In this document: positions 23,659 through 35,513 of the stretch, one piece after another
Layout: every line of letters starts with the position of its first letter
How positions within the stretch are numbered: position 1 is the stretch's first letter
Assembly: GCF_047511655.1 (NCBI RefSeq)
Contig: NC_133401.1
Span: 17,792,501 to 17,856,500, forward strand
DNA length: 64,000 bases
Origin: Castor canadensis
Lineage: Eukaryota > Chordata > Mammalia > Rodentia > Castoridae
Direction: 5' to 3'
Position numbers and translations under genes: made by a program
Notes under the pieces: generated by a model
Told to the model about the DNA's origin: nothing
The model's database searches: none
The model's input: only the letters and a program-made list of their open reading frames with translations

Positions 23659-26064
23659 GTTGGTGTCAGTGTTGATCCAAGGTTAGCCTGGCAGGCAAAC
23701 ATCTGCTTTCAGCAATCTGCTTCGATTTGAGGAGATCTTTATGGGGACCCAAAGGCTGGAAGAAAGGCTCCATGCTGCCTTCCCAGCAGGAGGATGGAGA
23801 GGTCAAGGCCAGCCCAGGCTGCTTAGTAAGACTGTTACAAAAGAGAAAGGGGGAGAGGCACAGGCTTGTGTCTGACAGTACAGAGTAATACTTCTAGCGT
23901 GTGATGTGGAGCTCCAGGCAGTGGAAGATCTGTCAGCACTTGCCTACACCTTTCTCTGTCACTGTGCCGTATGTTTGGGGGACATTTTCAGATCTGCACA
24001 TAACTTCCTCTCTACAGTTTTATAGCGTCCAGCTCATGGAGCAGTACGCTTTACTAAGCCTGTTCCCTGGTCACTGGAGTTTCAGGGTTTCGTGGTTACG
24101 TGACGCTGTAGTGTGTCATGTTATGTTAGACGCTGTGGCCCACTGTACACACGTGTGCAGGTGCAGCTGCCAGATACACAAGTAGAAAGGGAGTTGCTGG
24201 GTGTGAAGGTGGTTTCTCATCTGGTGGTTATTGACACTTTGTCCTCCGCTGTAGCCTGTCGCTTTGTACCTCCAACAGCAGATCTCCAAGTTCTCTGCAT
24301 CCTCTCCCCTGGGCACGGAGCACTTTCACCTAGGTGACAGTCTTTTGCTCACACACACAGGCCAGGATTTTGTAGGACACCAAATGGTCACGAACGCCTT
24401 TCCAGCAGCACTGGGTGACCACTTGTTCCAGTTCCCTTTTTGTCTTTGAGGATGTCCTAAACTCCTTTGCTGTGCCTCCAGACTGTAGCACCCCTGGCAA
24501 TGGCTGCTGTTTTCTTGTGACAGTTTCTGGAGCAGCTTTGACATGCCAGGCACCAGAGTATTTGCTTCATCTACACAGTCTCTGAGTGCTGTCAGCAGTG
24601 CATTTTGTAGGTGGAGGACAGAAACTCGGAGAGAGAAGGGGCTAGTGCAAGGTCCTGCAGCCACCCCCTCCCCACCAGCCTTGTTTCCTTGCCACAGGGA
24701 TATCTTGAATTCCATATGTAAATGAAGAAATGGTCCAAAGAGCCTTCATCAATTGCTTTGACCAACCAAGATACCACCTGGCCTTACCACATCGATGCCC
24801 TCTGGCAGCCACATGCCACTTCAGTTTCTTCTCAGCAGTCAAGTGAGCCAGAGCCTTCTCCTTCCTTTCTAGTTCCTCCTTTCTTCCCTCCTGGTGGGGA
24901 ACCTTACGCATGTGTTAGACAGCCCTTCCCAGTCAAGAGCAGCCTTAAACCAAAAAGGCATCATCTAAAACTTGGCGCAGACTACTAGGTGCCCCAGAAG
25001 TCGGGCTGGTGAACTGCAGGGCTGGATGGGGTCCCTGTCATGCTTGCTCAGCCAGGCACTCATCTCTTGGAAAAAGGACCAGTGTGAGAAGCTGTGTTGC
25101 TGCCCTGTGCCTTGGAGCAGGAAGGGGGCCTGCGACACGCAGACTTACAGCCAGCAGTAGGCTGGGACTGGCTGCTGGGTCATGAGGGTGCAGCCTAATG
25201 CTTGTTTTGGGAATTTCGAGTGATGTGTTGACAGGCTCTGTGTCGCTGGCCAGTGGAGTTAAAAGCCCTCTTCCCAGAAGGGACAGGCCCAGCTTAATGA
25301 GCACTGGCTGGTCCTTCTGCCCTCTCTGTGGAAACCGTTTTCACGAGTCTAGGTCTCATGTGCTCAGGCGCACCACTCTATTGCCTTCTAAGTGAGAGGT
25401 GTTTGGTGGTCTCTTGAAGCTGTCTGCACACAGGCCACAAGACGCCCTGAGATGGGCTGGGGATGAGGGCAAGGAGATGAACTGCCATCTCACAGCTGAG
25501 CCACCCTCACAAATGGCCCGTGTGGCCACCGAGCAGGGGAGGCCGTGCACAAGTCTCCGGGCACTTCATCTGGTGTGGCCCCAGCACTCGCCTTCGTCTT
25601 AGGCTATTCATTCTCTTTTCAGCGATCTTTATTGCTGTTCTGATTACAAAAGTAACAGATGCCCATTGCCAGAAAAATAAAACAGAAGAAAAGGATGGCC
25701 CCAAACACTGTTCTTTTTCTTTGTGTAAATGTCCAAAGGTACACAGTCTATACTCTGTGATAGCCTTTTCCAGCATGTCACAGACCTGTTTATATTAATA
25801 ATCTCCGGTCATATTGCTTGTATTCCATGTTTACTGTCTAGGTACATGATTAGCCTGTCTGATTGGTGGGCGTTAAGGTGGTTTATAGGTTTTCATTGTG
25901 ACAAAGTTAGCCATTTTGAAGTGTGTGATTCATTGACATTAAGGACATTCACAGGGCTGTGTAACCGTCACACTAACTCCCCCTCCCGCCCAGGAACCTC
26001 TAATACTTTGACTGCTCTAGCTACCTCCTGAAAGTGCAATTGCAGTGAGTCCTTTGTGACTTAC
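23659..26064. other. SAE1: SAE1 intron with old degraded repeats
   Basis: A stretch near 25620-25700 (tgattacaaaagtaacagatg) looks like an old LINE-type fragment, but I cannot assign it. A MIR-like piece may lie near 24610. No exon is seen. Confidence 0.4.
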
Positions 26065-26150
26065 TGCATTCTGTTTTGTCTGGGGATCAAACCCAAAGCC
26101 TCATGCATGCTAAACATAGGCTCTGCCTCTGACCTCACCCCAGCCCCAAC
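26065..26150 (-). repeat. ID-like SINE, worn
   Basis: Reverse copy with 'ggggatcaaacccaaagcctcatgc' and 'ccccagcccc'. Confidence 0.6.
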
Positions 26151-26259
26151 TTGCTGGTTTAATTGGGGTTGAGCCTAACCAAGGTATATTGTAAGCATGT
26201 ATGAAAATACAACAGTGAAACCCATTGGACAGCTAATATATGCTAAATGGGTTTTTTAG

Positions 26260-26475
26260 CCAGGCGCTGGTGGCTCACGCCTATAATCCCAGAGGATCAC
26301 AGGAAGCAGAGATCAGGAGGCTCACTGTTCAAAGCCAGCTCAGGCTATCTCAAAAAAAAAAAAAAAACCATCACAGTAAAGGGCTGGTGGAGTGGCTCAA
26401 CTGGTAGAGCACCTGCTCTTTGCAAGGATGAGTCCCTGAGTTCAAACTCCAGTACTGCCAAAAAAATGAAAAAAT
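26260..26475 (+). repeat. Composite SINE (linker b)
   Basis: B1-like arm (ggtggctcacgcctataatcc), linker ending accatcaca, and ID arm with B box gagttcaaactcc. The A tail includes short interruptions. Confidence 0.85.
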
Positions 26476-26671
26476 GTTTATTACCAAAAAAGTCGAATAT
26501 TTAGAAAAGTTGAAAGAAAGTAGTACAATGGTGAGCACCTATCCTATTATTCCCTCAGCTAGAGTTAATTGATGTTTTTTATTTTTGTTTTATGGGGTAC
26601 ATGTTATCATAGTAACATCCTTAATACTATATAAAAGTTCATTTTGCATTTGGTTCTTTATCTGTTAGTCT

Positions 26672-26855
26672 GGAATAGGGTTTAGAAACTGGCTTCACAC
26701 CTGTTTCTGTGAATAAAGTTTTATTAGAATATTTATTTATTTGCATGTTATTACAGCATTGGTACTACCGTGAAGTTACATAGTTGTAGGAGAGACCATA
26801 TGGTCTATGTAACTGAAAATATTGCCTGGTACTTTGCAGAGACAAGTTTCCAATG
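26672..26855 (+). mobile_element. hAT-type non-autonomous DNA transposon relic
   Basis: Contains 'cacctgtttctgtgaataaag' followed by a diverged middle and 'gagagaccatatgg'. From memory this matches a very common mammalian hAT-family fossil. I do not commit to a subfamily name. Confidence 0.5.
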
Positions 26856-26914
26856 GTTCACCTCTTTGTTTTTCTGAGTCTAGGCCAGTTGTCTTACGAA
26901 ATGCCCCACATTCT

Positions 26915-27000
26915 GGAGGCCGGGGGTATAGCTCAGTGATAAAGCAGAACTCAGTCTTGTGCATGCTAGGCCCATGCTGTGAGCTACATTCCCAGCCCTT
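26915..27000 (+). repeat. ID element, ordinary rodent form
   Basis: 'ggggtatagctcagtgataaagc' is close to the classic ID head rather than to the 'ggctcaagtgg' form used by most copies in this window. Confidence 0.7.
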
Positions 27001-27063
27001 GTTCAGTTTTTGTCATTTGGATTTATGTGCAGTAAAATTCATTCTTGTTTCCTCATGGTGTGT

Positions 27064-27345
27064 TACTTTTTTTGTTTTGTTTTGCAGTACTGGACTTTGA
27101 ACTCAAGGCCTTCATCTTGAGCCACCCCACCAGTCCTTTTTGTGTTAAGTATTTTCAAGATAGGGACTCATGAACTATTTGCCCGGGCTGGCTTCGAACC
27201 ATAGTCCTCCTAAATCTCTGCCTACTGAGTAGCTAGGATTATAGGCATGAGCCACTGGCACCTGGCCTTGTTTTGGGTTTTTGGTTGGGCCTCACGCTTG
27301 CTTGGCAGGCGCTCTACAATGTGAGCCACTCCGCCAGCCTTCCTT
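27064..27345 (-). repeat. Composite SINE (linker b) plus ID-like fragment
   Basis: Reverse composite at 27064-27268. A second ID-like fragment (cttggcaggcgctctac) follows at 27268-27345. Confidence 0.8.
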
Positions 27346-27839
27346 CTTACATGATTTTGTCTTAAGATGGAACACTTCCCAGACTTGTGTGTTATCTTTG
27401 GGCAGGGCCACGCTAACCTCAGTATCTTCCCAGGTTCATTGTGTGTGCAGTGGAAGCAAGCACAGGGCCTGTGCCTGCCTGGCAAGGGCTTTCCCTCTTA
27501 TCTGTATCCCGAGCTCCCTTCTAACAGGACATTTACTGTGGGTTTCCATTTGTACAGAAAAGGCAGGTGGAATTTTAATAGGAATTAGGTTGAACTGTAC
27601 AGATCTATTGAGGCAATACCACCAGCTTAAACATGGGCTATCTTCCACTTTTTAAGGTGTTCCTTAAATTTTTTAAACAGCGTTTAAGTTCTTTGTTAAA
27701 TTTGTTGTTCTTAAGTATTATGATCGTTTGGATGCTATCATAAGTAGAGTTGTTTTTCTAATTTCATTTTCAGAATACTCTGCCTTTGCTAGTGGAATGT
27801 ACAATTGGTTTTTATATGTTCATCTTGAATCCTGCCTTT

Positions 27840-27985
27840 TTTTGTTTTTTGGTGGGACTGTGGTTTAAACTCAGGGCTTTGTGCTTGCAGAGCAAGCGCT
27901 CTACTGCCTGAGCCACACCACCAGTCCACTTCACTCTGGTTATTTTGGAGATGGACTCTCAAACCTCAGTCCTCCCTCCTAGTCC
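27840..27985 (-). repeat. Composite SINE (linker a), truncated
   Basis: Reverse ID arm and linker (ctctggttattttggagatgg) are present. The B1-like arm stops early, after 'aaacctcagtcctcc'. Confidence 0.8.
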
Positions 27986-29198
27986 AGTTAATTGTAATCT
28001 TTGCTTTGGTTTCCTAGTATTTTGCTGAGGCGTTGGACCTGTTTCTGGAGGACATTAAAGGGTGAATCGTGGTCACAGAGCATACAGGGTGTGTGTGTGC
28101 AGAGCACTTGATCGTCTGAGGAGTGTGGTTGTGCATGGAGAGTTTTGCTTTGCTGTGTCTCCCTACGCGGTAAATGGTAGAAATCGCTCGTGGGCTACAA
28201 AAAGCAAGAGGAAAAGTCACCAGGCTGTTTACCAACCTTGGCCAGGGTGCAAGGAGGTGATGCTCTCTGACACTGCTGCTGGTGATTGGAGCAGATGGCT
28301 GGGGAGGCATTTTGGCTGCACATGTGGGCACCTCTGTGCTCAGTAGATGGGCATCTGCCTTGAGGGGCCTTTTGGACCACTGTGCTGAGAAGGCTGATTG
28401 CCATGTGAACAGCTTCAGTACCCACCATTGGCTTACAGAACAGGATCCTAAGTGAGAGTTGCAACCTTTACAGTGATGTTAGCTTAGATCGCACACCTGA
28501 GATCTGTCCAGAAGGAATGCGCCCTGGTGTGGGAGGTGCCACGGTGGCCTGCCGCAGGCTCCTAGTGAAGCCTTCCCGCCATATCCACAAACCTCCCACT
28601 TCCACAAACTTCCTCATGTTTGGTAGAGCTCCAGAGCTGCTTCCTCTGGGGAGATGGGGGGTGGAATGTGATTTGGTCTCCAGGCTGGTGATTTGCAGGG
28701 CCAGGTGAAAGTGGCAGCTACGATTGATGCCCTGACCCCCATCCTGGCCCACGTCCTGCTTCCCCGTGGCTTGTGAAGACTTTGTTTTGCTCTGTGCTTT
28801 AATTTCAGGCCCCACATTTCCCATGCCGCCCACGGGGTGGCACAGGCCTCTTCCCTGACATTTGTCTGGGAATAGCATACACAGCCCACCACCCATCATG
28901 GTGAGAAGGGAATTGCGGGAATGTTCCCTGGGGCACTGAAACATCTGATATTTGTAGAACCTTATTTTTAGGAAGCACAGATATAGTCCTTCGTACAACT
29001 TTAAGAAAGGAAAAAAGTGTGAGACAATCCTTGCTCAGTGAAGTGCAGAGGTCATTCCAAGCCCTTTAGGACCGGGTCAGGTTTGATTTTCACGCCTGGA
29101 TGTCAGCCTTATGCTGCTGTCTGTGTGTACTCCTGCTAGAAGGTGTTGTGCTTCAATGTCACCTCAGCTGTCTTGTCCCCACTTGTCCTCTCTTCTAG
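27986..29198. other. SAE1: SAE1 intron, nothing recognised
   Basis: Minus-strand open frame 28468-28998 (176 codons) has no recognisable domain. I regard it as chance. Confidence 0.5.
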
Positions 29199-29268
29199 GT
29201 ACTGCTTCTCTGAGATGGCCCCGGTGTGTGCCGTGGTTGGAGGGATCTTGGCACAGGAGATTGTGAAG
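29199..29268 (+). CDS. SAE1: SAE1 exon: SUMO-activating enzyme subunit 1
   Basis: The 70-base exon finishes the split arginine codon and encodes 23 residues, YCFSEMAPVCAV through AQEIVK. The run VCAVVGGILAQEIVK is the conserved C-terminal helix region of the E1 adenylation fold and is also found in UBA-type relatives. The acceptor is tcttct-AG at 29197-29198 and the donor GTAAAA starts at 29269. It ends in phase 0, matching the final exon. Identification is secure because the sequence reads almost as in human SAE1 as I recall it. Confidence 0.96.
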
Positions 29269-29767
29269 GTAAAATGACACTGTGGAGCAGAAGATACTTG
29301 TCCCCCGCCTGTCCATGCCCTGACAGAAAGAACCTAAGACTGCCTCTGAGAGCTGGACCTCTTCCTTGTCCCGTGCTGGCCCTTTGCACCGGAGCTGCTC
29401 TGCAGACAGCTTTGTGTGCCTGCTGTGTAGCGCCAGCACAAGCACCAGTCTCTCCACTTCTACCCACTCTAGGAAACCAGTACTGTTGTAATCCCCACAT
29501 ACGAGAAGGACACTGAGTGAGACCCAGAAAAGAGACCCCAAACCCTGTGCTCTTGTCCTCCATCCTTCACTCCAGCGTTAATACCCACATGCCATAGTTG
29601 TAGAGATGAGCCCCAGCGGCGCTTTGCAGGGTGGCCCATGGCTGGGGCAGTAGTTTTTATCCTCTCCAGAGACTCCTGCCATGTCACACAGCCCACTACC
29701 TGGTTGAGTCTCTTCTGGACTTTGTGAAACTGTAGCATGCCTCAAAATATGCTTGCTTCCTGGCTGA

Positions 29768-30335
29768 AAACATGAGGCCCTGAGTTCGAATGCTAGTATT
29801 GCCAAAACTGGGTGTGTGAGGTGTTGTGCTTGCTGTCTGGGACTGCAGCTCAGTGGTACTGCATGTGCCTGGCGAGCACAAGGCCTTGGCTCCATCCCCA
29901 GCACCACATTTTTTTAAAAAAAACCCTTGCCTGCCACCAGTGGCTCACGCCTATAATCCCAGATACTCTGGAGGATCAGGAAGATCGTGGTTCAAAGCCA
30001 GCCCAGGCAAATAGTTAGTGAGACTCTATCTTGAAAAACCCTTCACAAAAATAGGGCTGGTGAAGTGACTCAAGCTGTAGGCCCTGAGTTCAAGCCCCAG
30101 TACCGCAAAGGAAAAAAAAAAAAAGAAAAAGCCCCAACACAAGAAAGGGCTGGTTGAGTGCCTGCCTACCAAGTGTGAGGCCCTGAGTTCAATCCCCAGC
30201 ACCTCCAAAACAAAAAAAAAAAGGCTTTTGCTGGTTCTTTTATTTTTTTTTTGAGACAAGGCTGACCTCACCCCATCTTCCTGCTCACCCTACTGAGGAC
30301 TTGGGGTTACAGGCATGTACCACCACACCCCGCTT
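29768..30335 (+). repeat. SINE cluster: ID-like, composite (linker b), ID-like, reverse B1-like
   Basis: ID fragments at 29768-29806 and 29835-29918, composite at 29930-30115, and ID-like at 30140-30225, all forward. A reverse B1-like copy (gagacaaggctgacctca) is at 30245-30335. Confidence 0.75.
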
Positions 30336-30851
30336 TCAAGAGGTGAAGTTCTTGCCCAGGAGAGGCAGTGGTGGAACCACAAGTTGAGCGAAGTGGTGCC
30401 CAAAGCCGTGCCCCATCCTGCTCCTGGTTTTTCTTGGTGTGTAGAGTGGAAGTTGGGGCAGGGGGCCTCCCTTCGTTGTTTGTGGCCGCTCCTGTGCATC
30501 CCGTCCTAATGCCACCCCTCCTCCCTGCCTGCATGGGACAGCTGGCACCCAGCATCTTGTTTCTGTTTACGCAGACAGCCCGAGTACTCGGCATTCTTGG
30601 TTGCTGGGCGTGTGTGGAATCCTTGCCCCTTGTGCTGGGGGAGCACTTTACCTTTCGCCCCACGCTCACCCCGTGTCCTGTTCTCATCCCTGCTGTCCCC
30701 CACACTTAGCAGCACTCCAGCTGGCAGGAGCAGCCTGCAGTGAGAGGCTCATGTGACCCCCTATAAAAAGTAAAGGAGGGTTTGTAGGGCACATGTGGAA
30801 AGTCCTTGGGATGGTCTTTCTCTTCCTCCTTCCTTCCTTGCATCCTTCCAC

Positions 30852-30877
30852 TGTCATGTCATGTCATGTCATGTCAT
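30852..30877 (+). repeat. (TGTCA)5 pentanucleotide microsatellite
   Basis: Five perfect TGTCA units in tandem. Confidence 0.95.
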
Positions 30878-30929
30878 GCTGCCTTAGGCTGAAGTCACTG
30901 CTGCTTTACCTCCATCCCCAAGGTCCACA

Positions 30930-31272
30930 GCAGGGCAGCACAGATGCCTGGAGTCCCAGCTGCTCAGGAAGCTGGAAGGGGGGAGGATTGTTTGAACCCA
31001 GAAGCTCAAGGCTAGCCTAGGCAACCTAATAAGATCCCATCCCTAAAAACATAAAAATGAAGCCTGGTATGGTGACTCATATCTATAATTGCAGCTACAC
31101 CTGAGGCAAAGGTAGGAGGGTAGTGATCCAAGACTGTGCCTGGACAAATGCTTGAGACCCTGTCTGTAAACCAAAGTGAAAAATGGTGCGAGTGTAGCTC
31201 CAGGGTATATGCTGCATGCTATGGGCCCTGAGTGCAAAGCCAGTTCCCATCCCACCCCCAAAAAAAGGAGAA
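30930..31272 (+). repeat. B1-like SINE and worn composite SINE
   Basis: B1-like at 30930-31060 (tggagtcccagctgctcagg). A diverged composite at 31062-31272 has an ID arm cut down to 'gtgtagctcc...ccctgagtgcaaa'. Confidence 0.65.
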
Positions 31273-32470
31273 TGAAAGAGCCTTGACTGTTTCGTCAAGC
31301 TGCCGTCCCTGAGTCTCCTTTGGAGGTGGACTGTTGCATTATGGTCACTTTTGCCTTAATAAAATCTAGCTTTGGCTTGAATCAGTCTGCTCTGTTCCAG
31401 ACTCCAGAGATGGATGCAAGATGGGTCCAAGAGTAGCTTGGAGTTGTGGCTGTGGCACAGTAGGCCTTCCTTCCACCTGGCCCAGTATGGCATCCCTAGA
31501 TAGCAGACCCTCTCTCGCTGCCCACCAGTAAGAACAGCTCCCGGTTACCAAGAGTTTAGAGCACTGGCAGACAGGTGCTACTGTCTGTCCATCACACACA
31601 CAACCCAGAGACGTATCTCTGTGCGGTCCAGACTCCAGGCACAGGACCTTCTCTGCATCCTCATGCCTGGCACCAGCACCCAGCCCTGAAGAGCTACTCG
31701 GGAAGTCGGGCTTAGCTGAGGTGTGATATTGTCCCTGCCTCACAGATGAAGAAGCAGAATGCAATGGGCTCCATTTACAAAGGAGCAGCCAAGGACACTT
31801 AGGGCTTTGTCTCTAACTTCCTTTCAAAGGTCGCCTTTCTTCTGATGGTGCTGGCTTAGGTGATGGCCTCCTGGAGATGGTTGGGTTAAGGTCCTTTTTC
31901 AAGCTTTGCCCTCTCTTGCGCTCTTTCCTTAGAGAAGTGCATGTGCATAGAACTCAAGTGTTTAACTCCAGGGCTCTGGCCTGCTGACCCAGGATGACCA
32001 CAGTTCCAGAGCTGAGGGGTATCACCCTGGCCTGGCCCAGGCCTGGGGAAGGTCAGTCACATTGTGTCTCCGTGGGGAGCACTTGTGCACTGTGTGTCTA
32101 GCCCTCAGTTAAATGTGTGCCCTCAGGTGAGGAAGGCTCCAGCCTCAGCCACAGCAAGCAGTTGTGCCCTCTGTCCACCCGGTGGTGCTGTCATGCTGGC
32201 CAGTGTGAAGTACCTGAGGGGTGTTGCCTTTCAGTTCCCAACTTCCCAGAGGCTGTCGAGGGCACCCAGCCCACCAGAGGCAGAGCAGAGACAGAGGATA
32301 CAGTTGTCCCTGATGTCACCAGAGAGCCCCTGGGGAGCCACAGCCACCTAAGTGGAGACACCACTGCCCTGGACTTTTATTTGCTTAGTTATTTTCCTCA
32401 CCATCTTTCTTCTCTTCTCTGTTGTTTCCTTTTAAAGCCCTTGAGTTGACACTCTTTTGTCTCTCCCCAG
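31273..32470. other. SAE1: Last SAE1 intron, no repeat recognised
   Basis: Unique-looking sequence. A short MIR-like motif (cctcacagatgaagaag) lies near 31738. Confidence 0.5.
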
Positions 32471-32563
32471 GCCCTGTCTCAGAGGGACCCTCCTCACAAC
32501 AACTTCTTCTTTTTTGATGGCTTGAAGGGGAGTGGAGTCGTGGAGTGCCTGGGCCCCAAGTGA
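32471..32563 (+). CDS. SAE1: SAE1 last coding exon, C-terminus and stop
   Basis: The acceptor ctctcccc-AG at 32469-32470 opens an exon that encodes 30 residues, ALSQRDPPHNNFFFFDGL... to ...VECLGPK, then TGA at 32561-32563. The four exons in this window together give the last 137 residues of SAE1, the length expected from the 346-residue human protein. The FFFFDG stretch and the CLGPK end are hallmark SAE1 sequence. The 3' UTR continues to about 33145. Confidence 0.97.
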   Translation, partial: ALSQRDPPHNNFFFFDGLKGSGVVECLGPK

Positions 32564-33145
32564 GCCCCAGCAGCCCTGGAGGAGAAGTGACCTTGGCCCA
32601 CGGCAGGTGTCTTGCTCTTCTCCTCTGAGAGTCCTCACCACTAGCAGCTCTCCTGGCTCAGGAGCCTAGTGCCACCTCCTTGGGCTTACTCTCCACCTGA
32701 CGTCACACCAGGAGAGCGTGACTGCAGGTGGGGAGTAGGCCCAGCCCTGGTGAGGCTCCCACGGAATCAGACAGGTGTCCCTCGAGGGACAAAGCAGGTC
32801 GGGCAGGCATCTTTCCTCTCACACCTGGAGACCCCAGCAAGGGCGGGCAGTGTCTGTCAGGCACTTCTGAGTTACAGTTGTAGATTACTTGGGTTCCGTC
32901 CAGGGATTGTGACACTTGTCAAAACTTTGCACGCTGTACCTGTAACAGCAGAGACCGAATCACCCAGAGATGCCCCAGTACCAAGTGTGTGGCCACGGGG
33001 TGCCATGGTCCCCAAGGCCCTGCACTACGCCCAGGGTGGTCCTTCACTCTCCCGGGAGTTGCAGCTGTCTGTGTTGTACGTGTTTTCTACATTTTCCTTG
33101 GTTTTGATATGGAATGATAATAAAGTTTTTTGCTTTAGAATCTGC
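32564..33145 (+). other. SAE1: SAE1 3' UTR
   Basis: About 580 bases follow the stop, to a probable cleavage site shortly after the AATAAA. Part of it, 32911-32976, has a diverged match 1200 bases downstream (34111-34176). An open frame of 172 codons (32669-33187) runs through this UTR and is not believable as a gene. Confidence 0.8.
33119..33124 (+). terminator. SAE1: SAE1 polyadenylation signal
   Basis: AATAAA followed by a T-rich stretch. It is the first such signal after the SAE1 stop codon. Confidence 0.85.
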
Positions 33146-34546
33146 TTCTTTTACTGCCACCTTAGAAACTTGGGGATCGTCCACTGATGGCGTTTCAGAA
33201 CTAAGGAAGGTGTACCCCATCCCCTCTCATGGCTCCCCCCAACCACTCCCATCCTCATTCTAGGCGTGCTCAAGTTCTCAGTATTGCTGGCTCACTTGTC
33301 TGTTAAAGACTCCGCAAAATCCAGGCTGTCTTCAGTGGCAGGAGTTTGGGAATGACTTCACGGAGGTGCTGCTGTAATGCTCAGGTTCTCTGTGTGCCCA
33401 GCGTTGTGCTAGGCACAGTGGGCAATGATGGCCTTGCTCTAAACAATGGTGGTCGCCTGGCAGAGTGGCTCAAGTGGCAGAGCCCCTGCCCTGGGGTAAT
33501 GACGCATTGCATAAGTCCCTTGGCCCCCTTTTTTGGGGAGTAATGGAGTTTAGGTTCCCCCAACCACTGACTCTAGCCAGGTTCAGGGCCTTTCACTTGC
33601 CCAGGCAGGGGCCCCAAACGTTTTTGCTTTAGTTGATCAGATAAAATCTCACTTTTGCCTGCAGCAGGCTCAGGCTGCAGTCCTCCTACAGGTACCTCCC
33701 TCGGAGCTGGGATCACAGGTATGTGCCAAACACATGGCTTTATTGATTGAGATGCTGGAGTGCATTCCAGCTCCCTTCACCCTTCCTGTGTGCGTGACGT
33801 ACAATAGTTTGAGGTCTAGATGAGTCAACCCCTGACCTACCTCAGCCCTGCTGCCGTCATGGGGAAATCCTGAGAGGAGGACTGCATTCCCAGCCTTCTG
33901 TCCCCATTCCCGCCATGGGCGGGGCTGGCCTTGTCTGCAGGGCTCCCCTTCTGGGTGCCATTAGTGCCGTCCTGGCGCCAGGGTCAGCGGTTTTATTGCG
34001 GCCTAGGGTCTTTGAAATTTTTCACTAATTATAACCTTGACTTTGCAATGTGCACCTTTGGTCACAAGGGGGCGCAGGTGGGCCTGAACACAGATAAAAT
34101 TGCACAATGTGACACTTAGCGAAACTTTTCATCCTGTACCTCTAATAGCAGAGATTGAGTCACCCACAGAGGCTCCCCCTGGGGACTGGGGAGATGGGAG
34201 AGGCAGTGCTTGAAGCTACTAGCTCGGGGCAAGAAATGTCACTCTAGTTTCTGCAAACTTCATGTCCGCCCATTCTGCATGTGTGTTATCATAGAAGCGA
34301 TTTCCCTCAGAATCCAGGAAGATAGGTGCACAGTGAGTAGCCTGTGTTTTCCAGACCCTCTGAGAGTTGTGCAGTCCACGTGGGAAGAAGGGTGGTTACC
34401 AGAAGTGCTGGAGTCACCAACTGAAAGAAGTGAGTGGTCCTTGGGGCCACCAGCACTCTCCCATTCCCCTCTTCTGATGGCTCTGGTATGTGTAGAGCCA
34501 GCTTCTGCTAGGTGCTTAAGCCATTGGAGGCTCAATGTATTCTCAG
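33146..34546. other. Intergenic DNA between SAE1 and BBC3
   Basis: A partial ID-like SINE (gagtggctcaagtggcagag) sits at about 33453-33500. The segment 34111-34176 is the partner of the SAE1 3' UTR stretch. Nothing else was recognised. Confidence 0.5.
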
Positions 34547-34835
34547 CCTGGGTGCAGTGACTCATACCTGTAATCCCAAGCTACTGGGAAGGCAGAGATC
34601 CAGGAGGATCATAGTTTGAGGCCAGCCCGAGAAAAAAGTTTTCAAGACCTCCCCCCAACCCAGTCTCAATAAGCCAGGAGATGTGGTGCCTGTCATCCTA
34701 TGCAAGAGGCACAATTAAGGAGGATTGTGAACCAGGCTGGCCCAGGCAAAAGAACACAAGACCCTACCTGCAGGCATGGCTCAAGTGGCCACATTCCCAC
34801 CAAGCAAGTGCAAGTTCAACTCCAGGTCCTAACAC
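34547..34835 (+). repeat. Diverged B1-like and composite SINE
   Basis: Begins ctgggtgcagtgactcatacc. A second arm near 34680 and an ID-like end (ggctcaagtggccacattcc) follow. Confidence 0.65.
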
Positions 34836-35068
34836 GCGAAGTTGTCAAACCACAGCACAAAACACAGGTCTCGATGCCGCCACAGCCCTACATTCTGTGT
34901 TTGCCCGTGCAGGGCAGACCCTTTTCACCAGCTCCTTGCAGTGTTTTAGTAAGGACAGATAATTCATATCTGTCCAGGTGTGTCTATTAGCCCCACAAGT
35001 GGAGGCTTCGGTGGCGGTTGGCAAGTCAGAGCCACACGGAACTGCTCCTTTTGAAAGTACTAGCACTT

Positions 35069-35161
35069 TTCACCCTGCCTGTAATCCCAGCACTCAAGAA
35101 GCTGAGGCAGGAGGATCACAAGTTTGAGTCCAGCCTGGGCTACATAGATAGACCAGTCTCC
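35069..35161 (+). repeat. B1-like SINE
   Basis: 'gcctgtaatcccagcactcaag' through 'agcctgggctacatagatag'. Confidence 0.75.
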
Positions 35162-35513
35162 AATGCCTCCATGCAACACTCCCCCTCCTCCCAAAAGTGT
35201 TACGTAGCCAACGTACAAAACAATCCTAGGAGTGGCACTACTGTCATGCCCAGGTCCTAGAGGATAGTCTCACCCCACAGACAGGGCTGGAGTGTGCTGA
35301 CCGGGAGCCTTCTGCACTGAGTGCTTAGCTGACATGCATTTGGTGGTACTACTTTTCTGTCAGTCCATTCTCAGAGACTTGGGTTTTGCCCTTACAAGGT
35401 CCTGATACACAGCACCCACTGTGTAATTTCAGGCCCAAGTGCCAAGGGATGGCCCAGAGGGCAGGTGGGCTTTGTTTTTGAACTTGTTAAACAAATACGA
35501 ACAAGTTTTTAAA

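Noticed and set aside
26395-26465. Sequences with tRNA-like A and B boxes that could be read as tRNA genes (this and all other ID-like copies)
   Set aside because: They are repeated dozens of times with poly(A) tails and lack a foldable anticodon arm and acceptor stem, so they are tRNA-derived SINEs.
28468-28998. 176-codon minus-strand frame inside an SAE1 intron
   Set aside because: No recognisable domain, no splice-consistent partners and ordinary intronic composition.
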